NCBI GenBank assembly: GCA_937873445.1
Contig: CALMWF010000020.1
Coordinates: forward strand, 1 to 36,581
Direction: 5' to 3'
DNA length: 36,581 bases
Source of the DNA: an uncultured Alphaproteobacteria bacterium
GTDB lineage: Bacteria; Pseudomonadota; Alphaproteobacteria; Rhizobiales; Aestuariivirgaceae
Below the pieces are notes generated by a model that was not told where the DNA came from, searched no databases, and saw only the letters and a list, made by a program, of their open reading frames with translations. The position numbers and the translations under genes are program-made. Positions 1 through 7,802 of this stretch are shown in pieces; the first letter of the stretch is position 1, and every line of letters begins with the position of its first letter.

Positions 1-18
1 GAAAAGTGCGCAGCGGTT

Positions 19-156
19 TTCGGATCAGGTGATGCGCAATAAAGCTCACCCCGAACAGTTGAAGACTCTTCGGATCAGGTGATGCATAAAGGAGCTCACC
101 CCGAATAGTGCGCAGCGGTTTTCGGATCAGGTGATGGGGAAAATGCCCACCCCGAT
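19..156. repeat. Three tandem copies of a TTCGG...CCGAA palindromic intergenic element
   Basis: Units lie at 19-55, 69-105 and 121-156, about 50 bp apart. Each starts TTCGGATCAGGTGATG and ends with CACCCCGAA (CACCCCGAT in the third copy). The ends form an imperfect inverted repeat (TTCGG/CCGAA and GGTGA/TCACC). A longer 30-bp block is identical at 5-34 and 107-136. The third copy reaches to within two bases of the aspA stop codon, so transcripts leaving aspA run straight into the array. On the other strand the element reads like the CCGAAAACCG...TTTTCGGG family common between genes in rhizobia; that match is from memory. The array may continue past the window edge. Confidence 0.8.
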
Positions 157-157
157 T

Positions 158-1555
158 TTACTTTCCCCGTCCCAGCAGTTTCTCCGGGGTGAAGGCTTCA
201 TCAAGCTGGGCTTCGGTTATCAGCTTTTCCGCCAGCACCACGTCGCGGATGGAGCGCCGTGATTTCAGCGCCTCCTTGGCCACCCGGCTGGCCTCGGCAT
301 AGCCGATATAGGGATTGAGTGCGGTGACCGACACCAGCGAGTTTTCCAGAAGTTCGCGGCAGCGGTCGCGGTCGGCCTCGATGCCTTCCACGCACTTCTC
401 GCGCAGCACCGTCATGCCGCGTGTCAGCATGCGCATGGATTGCAGGATGTTGAAGACGATGACCGGCTCCATGGCGTTGAGCTGAAGCTGGCCCGCCTCG
501 GCGGCAATGGTGACAGTGAGATCATTGCCGATGACCTGAAAGGCAATCTGGTTCACCACCTCGGGCATGACCGGGTTGATCTTGCCCGGCATGATGGACG
601 AGCCCGCCTGCACGGCGGGCAGGTGGATTTCGCCAAAGCCCGCCCGCGGGCCGGAATTGAGCAGGCGCAAGTCATTGCTGATCTTCGACAGCTTGACGGC
701 AATGCGCTTCAGCACGCCGGAGAAGGTGACGAAGGCCCCCATGTCCGAGGTGGCCTCGATGAGATCGCCCGCCAGCACCATGGGCACGCCGGAAATAGTG
801 GAGAGATGGCGGATGGCGGTGGCGGCATAGTCGGCGGGGGTGTTGATGCCGGTGCCGATGGCGGTGCCGCCGAGATTGACCTCGCACAGCAGGCGGGAGA
901 ATTCGCGCAGGCGTTCAATGTCTTCCCCCACCGTCACGGCAAAGGCCCGGAACTCGGACCCGAGCCGCATGGGCACGGCATCCATGAGCTGCGTCCGGCC
1001 CACCTTGATGATGTCGTCGAAGGCCGCCGCCTTGGCCATCAGCGCATCCTTGAGGGCGGTCTGCGCGGCAATGAGTTCAGGCACCTGCCGCACCATGGTG
1101 AGGCGGACCGCGGTGGGATAGACGTCATTGGTCGATTGCGACAGGTTCACATGGTCATTGGGGTGGAGCGCGGCATAGTCGCCGCGCGCCTTGCCCATGC
1201 TGGCCAGCGCCATGTTGGCGATCACCTCATTGGCGTTCATGTTGGTGGAAGTGCCGGCCCCGCCCTGCACCATGTCGACGATGAAGTCGCGGTGGCCCTC
1301 GCCCGCCATGATCCGGTCGCAGGCGGCAATGATGGCACGCGCCAGGGGCGGCGTCAGGGCCCCCAGGTCGCGGTTGGCCATGGCGGCGGCCTTCTTGGTC
1401 ATGGCCAGCGCCTCGATCAGTTCAGGGAAATGCCGGAGCAGGGTGCCGGTGATGGGAAAATTGGCGGCGGCGCGCGCCGTGTGGATGCCATAATCGGCAT
1501 CAGCCGGAATGGCCATCTCCCCCAGGCTGTCGCGCTCCATTCGAAATTCGGTCAT
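158..1555 (-). CDS. aspA: Aspartate ammonia-lyase (aspartase)
   Basis: Cytosolic enzyme that splits L-aspartate to fumarate and ammonia. The protein is 465 aa from the chosen start, normal for the fumarase/aspartase superfamily. It shows the three conserved regions in order: GTSTNMN (about 101-107), SQSTND (139-144) and the signature loop GSSIMPGKINPV (318-329). Aspartase is preferred over class II fumarase because of the FRMERDSLGEM start and the SQSTNDVYPTA and GRTQLMDAVPM blocks, but the two families are close. The ATG at 1555 was chosen because GGAAGG sits five bases upstream; the reading frame stays open to 1618. The gene is divergent from the TRAP binding protein, and fumarate made here would fit C4-acid use. 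Confidence 0.88.
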   Translation of the reverse strand: MTEFRMERDSLGEMAIPADADYGIHTARAAANFPITGTLLRHFPELIEALAMTKKAAAMANRDLGALTPPLARAIIAACDRIMAGEGHRDFIVDMVQGGAGTSTNMNANEVIANMALASMGKARGDYAALHPNDHVNLSQSTNDVYPTAVRLTMVRQVPELIAAQTALKDALMAKAAAFDDIIKVGRTQLMDAVPMRLGSEFRAFAVTVGEDIERLREFSRLLCEVNLGGTAIGTGINTPADYAATAIRHLSTISGVPMVLAGDLIEATSDMGAFVTFSGVLKRIAVKLSKISNDLRLLNSGPRAGFGEIHLPAVQAGSSIMPGKINPVMPEVVNQIAFQVIGNDLTVTIAAEAGQLQLNAMEPVIVFNILQSMRMLTRGMTVLREKCVEGIEADRDRCRELLENSLVSVTALNPYIGYAEASRVAKEALKSRRSIRDVVLAEKLITEAQLDEAFTPEKLLGRGK

Positions 1556-1686
1556 CAGCGCCTTCCTTTCGTCCATTGCCGGGTGCCATCTTTTGCCTAT
1601 AGTAGCGGACCACGCCACGGTCTGGCTATGCTGGGCTGGCGCACCGAGAAAAAGAACAACCAGTTTTTGCCAACAGGGAGAACCAC

Positions 1687-2787
1687 ATGGACCGCCGGAA
1701 ATTCTTTAGCAAGGCCGGGGTGGCTGCCGCAGGGGCCACCGCTGCCATTGCCTCGCCCGCCATTGCCCAGTCGGCGCCGGAACTGAAGTGGCGCATGACC
1801 TCAAGCTTTCCCAAGTCGCTGGACACGATTTTCGGCGGCGGCGAGACTGTTGCCAAATATGTGAGTGAGGCCACCGACGGCAAATTCCAGATTCAGGTGT
1901 TTCCGGCGGGCGAGATTGCCCCGGCCTTCGAGGCCGCCAATGAGGTGGGCAAGGGCGCCATCGAGTGCTGCCACACCTGCTCCTATTACTATTGGGGCAA
2001 GGACCCGACCTTCGCCTTCGGCACGGCGGTGCCCTTCGGTCTTAATGCCCGCCAGCAGTTTGCCTGGTTCTATCACGGCGGCGGCAATGACCTGCTCAAC
2101 GAGTTCTACGCCAATCACGGCTACATCGGCTTTCCGGCGGGCAACACCGGCGCCCAGATGGGCGGCTGGTTCCGCAAGGAGATCAAATCGGTCGCCGACA
2201 TGCAGGGCCTGAAGATGCGCATCGCGGGCTTCGGCGGCAAGGTCATGTCCGGCATCGGCGTGGTGCCGCAGCAGATTCCGGGTGGCGAGATCTATCCGTC
2301 GCTGGAAAAGGGCACCATTGATGCCGCCGAATGGGTTGGCCCCTATGACGACCAGAAGCTTGGCTTCTACAAGGTGGCCAAGAACTATTACTACCCCGGC
2401 TGGTGGGAGGGCGGCGCCTCGCTCCACACCTTCATCAACCTGCAGAAGTGGAACGAACTGCCCAAGGCCTATCAGGCCATTCTGCGCCAGGCCTGCCAGG
2501 CCACCAACCTTGATGTGACCGCGAAGTATGACTCGCTCAACCCCGCCGCCATCAAGAACCTGGTGGCTTCGGGTGCGGTGCTGAAGCCCTATCCGCAGGA
2601 CGTGATGGAAGCGGCCTTCAACTCGGCCAAGGCCGCCTATGCCGAACTGTCCGGCTCCAATGCCGCCTTCAAGAAGGTTTATGAGTCCATGGCCGCCTTC
2701 CGCAATGATGCCTATCTCTGGCAGCAGGTGTCGGAAGCGACCTTCGACGCCTTCATGATGGCCCAGCAGAGGAAGAAGGAACTGTAG
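1687..2787 (+). CDS. TRAP transporter solute-binding protein (DctP/TakP type) with Tat-like signal
   Basis: Periplasmic binding protein of a TRAP (sodium-coupled) transporter, 366 aa. The first 27 residues are a signal with a twin-arginine motif (DRRKFF at 2-7), an alanine-rich core and a likely cut after SPAIA. The body has typical DctP-family features, including the conserved arginine region KMRIAGFGGKVM and the DAAEWVGPYDD ligand-side block, and resembles the TakP subgroup that binds 2-keto acids or related carboxylates. The substrate cannot be read from sequence. The start has AGGGAG upstream. The permease genes that should serve it lie just downstream but on the opposite strand, converging on it, instead of forming the usual single operon. 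Confidence 0.88.
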   Translation: MDRRKFFSKAGVAAAGATAAIASPAIAQSAPELKWRMTSSFPKSLDTIFGGGETVAKYVSEATDGKFQIQVFPAGEIAPAFEAANEVGKGAIECCHTCSYYYWGKDPTFAFGTAVPFGLNARQQFAWFYHGGGNDLLNEFYANHGYIGFPAGNTGAQMGGWFRKEIKSVADMQGLKMRIAGFGGKVMSGIGVVPQQIPGGEIYPSLEKGTIDAAEWVGPYDDQKLGFYKVAKNYYYPGWWEGGASLHTFINLQKWNELPKAYQAILRQACQATNLDVTAKYDSLNPAAIKNLVASGAVLKPYPQDVMEAAFNSAKAAYAELSGSNAAFKKVYESMAAFRNDAYLWQQVSEATFDAFMMAQQRKKEL

Positions 2788-2796
2788 GTATGGCGC

Positions 2797-2818
2797 GCGC
2801 CGCCCCCCGGGGCGGCGC
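2797..2818. other. GC-only inverted repeat just after the TRAP binding-protein gene
   Basis: Ten-base arms GCGCCGCCCC (2797-2806) and GGGGCGGCGC (2809-2818) lie nine bases past the stop codon. There is no T-run, so this looks like an mRNA 3'-end stabiliser rather than a terminator by itself. Confidence 0.5.
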
Positions 2819-2846
2819 GGCCTTCCGGCCTTCTGTGCAAGGTAGA

Positions 2847-2870
2847 AAAAGGGGCCGCAAGGCCCCTTTT
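2847..2870. terminator. Bidirectional Rho-independent terminator
   Basis: Perfect stem AAAAGGGGCC (2847-2856), loop GCAA, GGCCCCTTTT (2861-2870). The A-run and T-run sit at the two ends, so it can stop transcripts from both the binding-protein gene (plus) and dctMQ (minus). The last base of the stem is also the last base of the dctM stop codon. Confidence 0.85.
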
Positions 2871-4519
2871 CAGTTGAAGGAGGGGGGTGCGGGGGGCCCT
2901 GCGTCGGGCGCGCCGCCAAAGGGAATCTGGATGTCGATGGAATTGGGGTCGACCTTGGGACCCGCCGCCGTGATGGAGAGGTGCGGGAAGGCCACCACGA
3001 CAATGATCATGATGATCTGGAGCAGGATGAAGGCCACCGCCCCGCGATAGATGTCGGTGGTCTTGATGCCGGCCAGCACCTTGCCCGTCACCTTGTCGGT
3101 ATAGGGCCGGTCGGGTGCCACCGAGCGCATGTAGAACAGGGCAAAGCCGAAGGGCGGGGTGAGGAAGCTGGTTTGCAGGTTCATGCCCAGAATGATGCCG
3201 AACCACACGAGATCGATGCCGAGTTTTTCTGCCACCGGCGCCAGCAGCGGAATGACGATGAAGGCGATCTCGAAGAAGTCGATGAAGCAGCCGAGAATGA
3301 ACACCAGCACATTGACGGCGATCATGAAACCCATGGTGCCGCCCGGCAGGCCGAGGAACAGATGCTCGACCCAGATGTGGCCGTTGATGCCATAGAAGGT
3401 GAGCGAGAAGATGCGGCTGCCGATGAGAATGAACAGCACGAAGGAGGACAGCCGGGTGGTGGCCTCCAGCGCGTCACTGAGCAGGGTGTAGTTCAGGCGG
3501 CGCTTGCCCAGCGCCATGAGAAGCGCGCCCGTAGCACCCATGGCGCCGCCTTCGGTGGGTGTGGCAATGCCCAGAAAGATGGTGCCCAGCACCAGAAAGA
3601 TGAGGGCAAGCGGCGGCACCAGCACAATGACCACCCGCTGGGCCAGGTCGGAAAGGCTGTTGAAGCCGTAATGCTGGTCGGCCAGGGCATAGAGATAAAC
3701 CGCCACCACCGCCACTGTGGCGGCCCAGATGTCGGCCCCCGTCTCAACCCGGGGGAGGAAGAACTGATAGGCCCCATAGCCGATGGCAAGGCCTGCCAGC
3801 GCCAGCGCCAGAAGCGGCCAGGCGCTGCCCCTGAGGGTACGCGCCGCGACGGGGAGGGCCGGAACCTTGGCCGGGGCAACGACGGACATGAACAGCACAA
3901 ACAGCAAGTAGAGGCCGGTGAGCATCAGGCCGGGAAGCACGGCACCGGAATACATGTCCCCCACCGAGCGGCCGAGCTGGTCGGCCAGCACGATGAGAAC
4001 CAGCGACGGCGGAATGATCTGGGCCAATGTGCCCGAGGCGGCAATGACGCCGGTGGCCAGCGGCCGGTCATAGCCGTAGCGCAGCATGATCGGCAGCGAG
4101 ATGAGGCCCATGGCCATGACCGAGGCAGCCACCACGCCGGTGGTGGCCGCAAGCAGCGCCCCCACCAGAATGACGGCATAGGCAAGGCCGCCGCGGATGG
4201 GGCCGAACAGCTGCCCGATGGTGTCGAGCAGGTCTTCGGCCATGCCGGTCTTCTCCAGAATGATGCCCATGAAGGTGAAGAACGGAATGGCCAGCAGGGT
4301 CTCGTTGCGCATGACATCGAGAATGCGCCCCGAGAGGGTTTCCAACAGCGGCCAGGCCAGCGAAATGTCATTGGAATAGGGCGACAGTTCCACCGCCAGC
4401 ACGAAGAAGAACAGACCGTTGGCCGCGAGCGAGAACGCCACCGGATAGCCAAGCAGCAGAAACAGGATGAGCGAGCCGAACATGATCGGCGCCAGGTTCT
4501 GGGCAATGAACGCAATCAT
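2870..4519 (-). CDS. dctM: TRAP transporter large permease subunit (DctM)
   Basis: Inner-membrane subunit carrying the transport path of a TRAP system, 549 aa with many hydrophobic segments. It opens with the DctM-type helix (MIAFIAQNLAPIMFGSL), and the LLAIPFFTFMGIILEKTGMAEDLLD block (residues about 75-100) is characteristic of the family. It is about 100 residues longer than common DctM proteins; the extra sequence is a partly hydrophobic insert around 215-320. Long forms of this kind occur in the mannitol/chloroaromatic and TakQM groups. Its start codon overlaps the dctQ stop by four bases (ATGA), so the two genes are translationally coupled. It converges with the binding-protein gene at a shared terminator. 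Confidence 0.9.
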   Translation of the reverse strand: MIAFIAQNLAPIMFGSLILFLLLGYPVAFSLAANGLFFFVLAVELSPYSNDISLAWPLLETLSGRILDVMRNETLLAIPFFTFMGIILEKTGMAEDLLDTIGQLFGPIRGGLAYAVILVGALLAATTGVVAASVMAMGLISLPIMLRYGYDRPLATGVIAASGTLAQIIPPSLVLIVLADQLGRSVGDMYSGAVLPGLMLTGLYLLFVLFMSVVAPAKVPALPVAARTLRGSAWPLLALALAGLAIGYGAYQFFLPRVETGADIWAATVAVVAVYLYALADQHYGFNSLSDLAQRVVIVLVPPLALIFLVLGTIFLGIATPTEGGAMGATGALLMALGKRRLNYTLLSDALEATTRLSSFVLFILIGSRIFSLTFYGINGHIWVEHLFLGLPGGTMGFMIAVNVLVFILGCFIDFFEIAFIVIPLLAPVAEKLGIDLVWFGIILGMNLQTSFLTPPFGFALFYMRSVAPDRPYTDKVTGKVLAGIKTTDIYRGAVAFILLQIIMIIVVVAFPHLSITAAGPKVDPNSIDIQIPFGGAPDAGPPAPPSFN

Positions 4520-5094
4520 TCGGCGTGCGCTCCCCCGGTGGTCACATCTTCGGGATTATGGCCATGCACCGGCTCAGGCTCGGGATCGGCAATGGCGCCG
4601 CGCAGCACGGCAATGCGCTTGATGACCTCGGAGATCATCTGGAAAAACAGCAGCAGAAAACCCGCAAACACCAGGAATTTTGCCGGCCATACGGCCAGGC
4701 CACCGGAATTGACCGAGCGTTCGCCAGAGCGGAAGCTTTCCAGAAAGGCGGGTGCCGCCAGCCAGGTCATGACCAGCGTGAGCGGCGCCAGCATGAACAG
4801 GTGGCCGAACAGGTCAACCCAGTCTCGGGTGCGCTTCGACCAGCGCGACGACAGCACATCAATGCGGATATGGGCATTGCGCTGCAGGGTGAAGGAGGCG
4901 GCCAGCATGAACACCGCGCCAAACAGCAGCCACTGCAATTCCAGCCAGGCATTGGACGACAGATCGAAGAATTTCCGCATGACGGCGTTGATGGCGCTGA
5001 TCAGCACCGCCGCCAGCACCAGCCAGCGCACATGATGACCGATGAACCGGGTTGTCCCATCGATGAAGCGGCTCAACCGCAGAAGCGCCTGCAT
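4516..5094 (-). CDS. dctQ: TRAP transporter small permease subunit (DctQ)
   Basis: 192-aa membrane protein with four predicted helices (about 22-42, 55-75, 100-120 and 140-165). It matches the DctQ family, which pairs with DctM to form the TRAP membrane unit. The segment SNAWLELQWLLFGAVFMLAA is typical of DctQ. The hydrophilic C-terminal tail (last 30 residues, rich in E, P and H) is probably cytoplasmic. GGAGAGG lies four bases before the ATG at 5094. First gene of a dctQ-dctM operon, divergent from mmcB with 89 bp between the start codons. Confidence 0.88.
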   Translation of the reverse strand: MQALLRLSRFIDGTTRFIGHHVRWLVLAAVLISAINAVMRKFFDLSSNAWLELQWLLFGAVFMLAASFTLQRNAHIRIDVLSSRWSKRTRDWVDLFGHLFMLAPLTLVMTWLAAPAFLESFRSGERSVNSGGLAVWPAKFLVFAGFLLLFFQMISEVIKRIAVLRGAIADPEPEPVHGHNPEDVTTGGAHAE

Positions 5095-5116
5095 GCCCTC
5101 TCCCCTGCCGCCTCCA

Positions 5117-5145
5117 TTGACTGAGGCTTGTCAGCCCCGCACAAT
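5117..5145 (+). promoter_or_regulatory. Candidate sigma-70 promoter for mmcB
   Basis: TTGACT (5117-5122), 17-bp spacer, CACAAT (5140-5145). The predicted transcript would begin near 5152, which favours the mmcB start at 5184 over the in-frame codon at 5151. I found no clear GAAC/GTTC LexA half-site pair here, although mmcB is SOS-controlled in Caulobacter. Confidence 0.35.
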
Positions 5146-5183
5146 ACCGGGTGAGTCATTCCCGTCAAAGCATTTGTGCCCTC

Positions 5184-5645
5184 ATGACCGAACCTGCCCG
5201 CCTGATCAGGCCCGATGGGCGCCAGTCGGAAACCGCCGCCGGGCTGCAGCGCGGTGTTGCCCGCCTGCTGCGCGACCGCGGCCTGGCACCGGTTTACGAG
5301 TTGACGCTGGCCTCGGGCCGGCGCGTCGATGTGATGGCCGTTTCGGCGGCGGGTGAAATCACCATCATCGAAATCAAGTCATCGCTGGCCGACTTCCGTG
5401 CCGATGACAAATGGCACGATTATCTGGCCTTCTGCGACCGCTTCTATTTTGCCATTCCGGAAAGCCTCGACCCCGGCGTCATGCCGGCCGAGGCGGGCCT
5501 CATCATCGCCGACCGCTTCGGTGCCGAGGTCATGCGCGACAGCCTGGCAACGCCGCTCAGTGCCGCCCGCCGCAAGATGCTGCTCATTGATTTTGCCCGC
5601 TGTGCCGCCCTCAGGCTGCACACGCTGCACGATCCCGATAGCTGA
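5184..5645 (+). CDS. mmcB: MmcB-family DNA repair protein (PD-(D/E)XK nuclease fold)
   Basis: 153-aa protein of the MmcB family, linked in Caulobacter to survival of mitomycin C crosslinks. The nuclease-like core is visible as D49 (RRVDVMAV) followed by the E-x-K pair E63/K65 (IIEIKSS), the order expected for a PD-(D/E)XK active site. The ATG at 5184 begins MTEPARLIRPDGRQS; an in-frame codon at 5151 would add 11 residues that look non-coding. The stop codon directly abuts the actR stop codon on the other strand with no base between them. Exact DNA substrate is unknown for the family, as far as I know. Confidence 0.82.
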   Translation: MTEPARLIRPDGRQSETAAGLQRGVARLLRDRGLAPVYELTLASGRRVDVMAVSAAGEITIIEIKSSLADFRADDKWHDYLAFCDRFYFAIPESLDPGVMPAEAGLIIADRFGAEVMRDSLATPLSAARRKMLLIDFARCAALRLHTLHDPDS

Positions 5646-6191
5646 TTACTTCGGCGCCCGCTTGGCCAGAATGCGCTGCAGGGTGCGCCGGTGCATGTTG
5701 AGGCGGCGCGCCGTTTCCGAGACATTGCGGTTGCACAGCTCATAGACGCGCTGGATGTGTTCCCAGCGCACCCGGTCGGCCGACATGGGGTTTTCGGGCA
5801 GCGCGGTGCGGTCATGCTTCTCCGACAGCAGCGCACCATAGACCGCATCGGCATCGGCGGGCTTGGCCAGATAGTCGATGGCGCCAAGCTTCACGGCCGT
5901 CACCGCTGTGGCGATGTTGCCATAGCCCGTCAGCACCACGACCCTGGCCTCCGGCCGCCGGGCGTGCAGCACCTCGATCACATCAAGGCCGTTGCCGTCA
6001 CTGAGCCTGAGATCGACCACCGCGAAGGCGGGCGCCTGGCGCGTCACCTCGGCCACACCATCGGCCACCGTGTCGGCAATGCGGACGTCGAAACCGCGGG
6101 TTTCCATGGCCCGCGCCAGACGGGTCAGGAAGGGTTTGTCGTCATCGACCAGAAGCAGGGTCTTGTCGTCAGGCAGGGTCATGGGCGCCAC
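5646..6191 (-). CDS. actR: Redox response regulator ActR/RegA/PrrA
   Basis: 181-aa response regulator of the RegA/PrrA/ActR group, which controls carbon fixation, nitrogen and respiratory genes according to redox state. The receiver domain covers about 10-122, with acidic residues D16-D18, phospho-acceptor D60 (VVDLRLSDG), T88 and K110. A short linker is followed by a Fis-type helix-turn-helix (about 145-176, NVSETARRLNMHRRTLQRIL), a very well conserved block in this family. The start is GTG at 6191 with an in-frame ATG three codons later; either is possible. It lies 34 bp downstream of actS and is probably cotranscribed with it. Confidence 0.92.
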   Translation of the reverse strand: MAPMTLPDDKTLLLVDDDKPFLTRLARAMETRGFDVRIADTVADGVAEVTRQAPAFAVVDLRLSDGNGLDVIEVLHARRPEARVVVLTGYGNIATAVTAVKLGAIDYLAKPADADAVYGALLSEKHDRTALPENPMSADRVRWEHIQRVYELCNRNVSETARRLNMHRRTLQRILAKRAPK

Positions 6192-6225
6192 TTGAAAGAG
6201 GACATGGAGGGTCCGATGGGCGCCC

Positions 6226-7638
6226 TTATAGAGCGACGAGGGGGCTTGATCCAGACTTCTTGTCAGGGGTGGTGGACGATGTCTGAAGCTGGTCCACCAT
6301 GCGCCTGGGCCAGGTCACCGTCAGGCTGGCGCCGGGGCGCGCCGGGGCGCCGTTGCTGAGTTGGACCGTGGCGCCGGAGCGCTCCAGCAGCGTCTTGGCA
6401 ATGAACACGCCAAGGCCCATGCCCTCATGTTCACCATCCAGGGGGTCGCGGCCCAGGTCATAGCCGGGCCGTGAGGTGACAAAGGGTTCGCCAATCCGGT
6501 CAAGAATGTCCTGGCCGAAGCCGGGACCGTCGTCATTGACGGTGACAGTGACCTGCTGGGCCGACCAGGTGGCCGTGACAACCACCTGTGAGGTGGCGAA
6601 GTCCACGGCATTCTCGATCAGGTTGGACAGGCCGTGGGTGATGGCCGGATTGCGCGCGAACACCGGCTCGGCACTGGCCTCGCGCGGGGTCAGGGGGCGG
6701 GTGTCGATGACGATGGTGACATCGGAGCCGCGCAGGGGCGCCACCATGTCCTCGATCATCGCCGACAGCTTGACCTGTTCATACATGGCGTCGCGCTGGG
6801 CATCACGCCTGGCAAGCCGCGACAGGATCTCGCGGCAGCGCGCCGACTGGCTGACCAGCAGGTCGAGGTCTTCAAGGATGGGCGACTGCGGCTTGGCCTC
6901 GCGCCGGAGTTCCTTGGCCACCAGGGCAATGGTGGCAAGCGGCGTGCCCAGTTCGTGGGCGGCGGCGGCGGCAAGCCCGTCCAGGGCCGAGAGCTGCTGT
7001 TCGCGTGCCAGCACCATTTCCGTGGCCGCAAGGGCTGCCGACATCTGGCGTGCTTCGGCGGCAATGCGGCGCACATAGAGCGCGGCAAACACCACACCGG
7101 AAATGATGGCCGCCCACAAGCCGGCAAGATAGGTGAGCGGCAGGGCGGGCGGCACGCCGCCGGCCCAGGGCAGGGGCAGGTGAAAGAAGGCCAGCAGACT
7201 GGCCGCCGCCATGGTGAGGGCCACCAGACCGGCAATCCATTCCAGCGGCAGGGAGGCCGCCGCCACCGTCACCGGCACCAGAAACAGGAAGGTGAAGGGA
7301 TTGGCAAGTCCGCCCGTCAGATAGAGAAGAAGTGCGAGCTGCAGGACGTCAAAGGCGAGAAGCCAGCCCGCCGAGCCCGCGCCCACCCGCTGGCTGCCGC
7401 GCCAGCGCAGCGACAGGAAGATGTTGAGCCAGGCCGAAACCGCAATGGCCGCAAGGCAGGCGGCCAGCGGCACCTGAAAACCCAGCGCGAAATGCACCAG
7501 CAGCACCGTGGCAAGCTGCCCCAGCACCGCCACCCAGCGCAGGCGCACCAGGGTTTCGAGACGCAGCCGCGCCGCCTGCCGCATGTCGCGGTTGATGCTG
7601 CGGTTGATGCTGAATGTGCTGTCGTCGCTCTGGCTCAT
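6226..7638 (-). CDS. actS: Redox sensor histidine kinase ActS/RegB/PrrB
   Basis: 470-aa membrane histidine kinase that phosphorylates ActR. The N-terminal half has about six membrane helices and contains the heptapeptide GGLANPF (109-115), the ubiquinone-sensing motif of RegB. The phospho-accepting histidine is H228 in AHELGTPLA. The redox-active cysteine of the family is present as C268 (ARCREIL). The ATP-binding domain shows the N-box N343 (NLIENAVDFA), DDGPGFG (369-375) and GMGLGVFIAKTLL. All key sensing and catalytic residues are therefore intact. The start ATG at 7638 leaves a 164-bp divergent gap to phaZ, which likely holds promoters for both. Confidence 0.93.
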   Translation of the reverse strand: MSQSDDSTFSINRSINRDMRQAARLRLETLVRLRWVAVLGQLATVLLVHFALGFQVPLAACLAAIAVSAWLNIFLSLRWRGSQRVGAGSAGWLLAFDVLQLALLLYLTGGLANPFTFLFLVPVTVAAASLPLEWIAGLVALTMAAASLLAFFHLPLPWAGGVPPALPLTYLAGLWAAIISGVVFAALYVRRIAAEARQMSAALAATEMVLAREQQLSALDGLAAAAAHELGTPLATIALVAKELRREAKPQSPILEDLDLLVSQSARCREILSRLARRDAQRDAMYEQVKLSAMIEDMVAPLRGSDVTIVIDTRPLTPREASAEPVFARNPAITHGLSNLIENAVDFATSQVVVTATWSAQQVTVTVNDDGPGFGQDILDRIGEPFVTSRPGYDLGRDPLDGEHEGMGLGVFIAKTLLERSGATVQLSNGAPARPGASLTVTWPRRMVDQLQTSSTTPDKKSGSSPLVAL

Positions 7639-7735
7639 GTCCCCTCCGCTCAGGCGTCAACTTAGCCGAAAGCAGAAGGGCAGGGAAAGCCGGGACGCTG
7701 GACCGGCCATGCGGCTTTGGTCATGATGAGGCGGC

Positions 7736-7764
7736 TTGCAGGGCCGGGACTGACCGACTATGCT
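7736..7764 (+). promoter_or_regulatory. Candidate promoter of the PHA depolymerase gene
   Basis: TTGCAG (7736-7741), 17-bp spacer, TATGCT (7759-7764). The -10 box overlaps a TGC-rich stretch (7761-7775) that resembles sites bound by PhaR, the repressor of PHA granule genes; that resemblance is only suggestive. Confidence 0.45.
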
Positions 7765-7802
7765 GCGCTGCAACATAACTCTCCACCGGGATGGAAAGCG
7801 CC

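Noticed and set aside
1-156. The left-edge repeats as a CRISPR array
   Set aside because: Units are palindromic with near-identical spacers of about 13-15 bp, far too short, and no cas genes are present.
2981-5035. 684-codon open frame antisense to dctM and dctQ
   Set aside because: The sequence is rich in H, Q, G, R and E with no domain pattern, as expected for a frame opposite GC-rich coding DNA. The minus strand has two well-matched TRAP permeases with ribosome sites.
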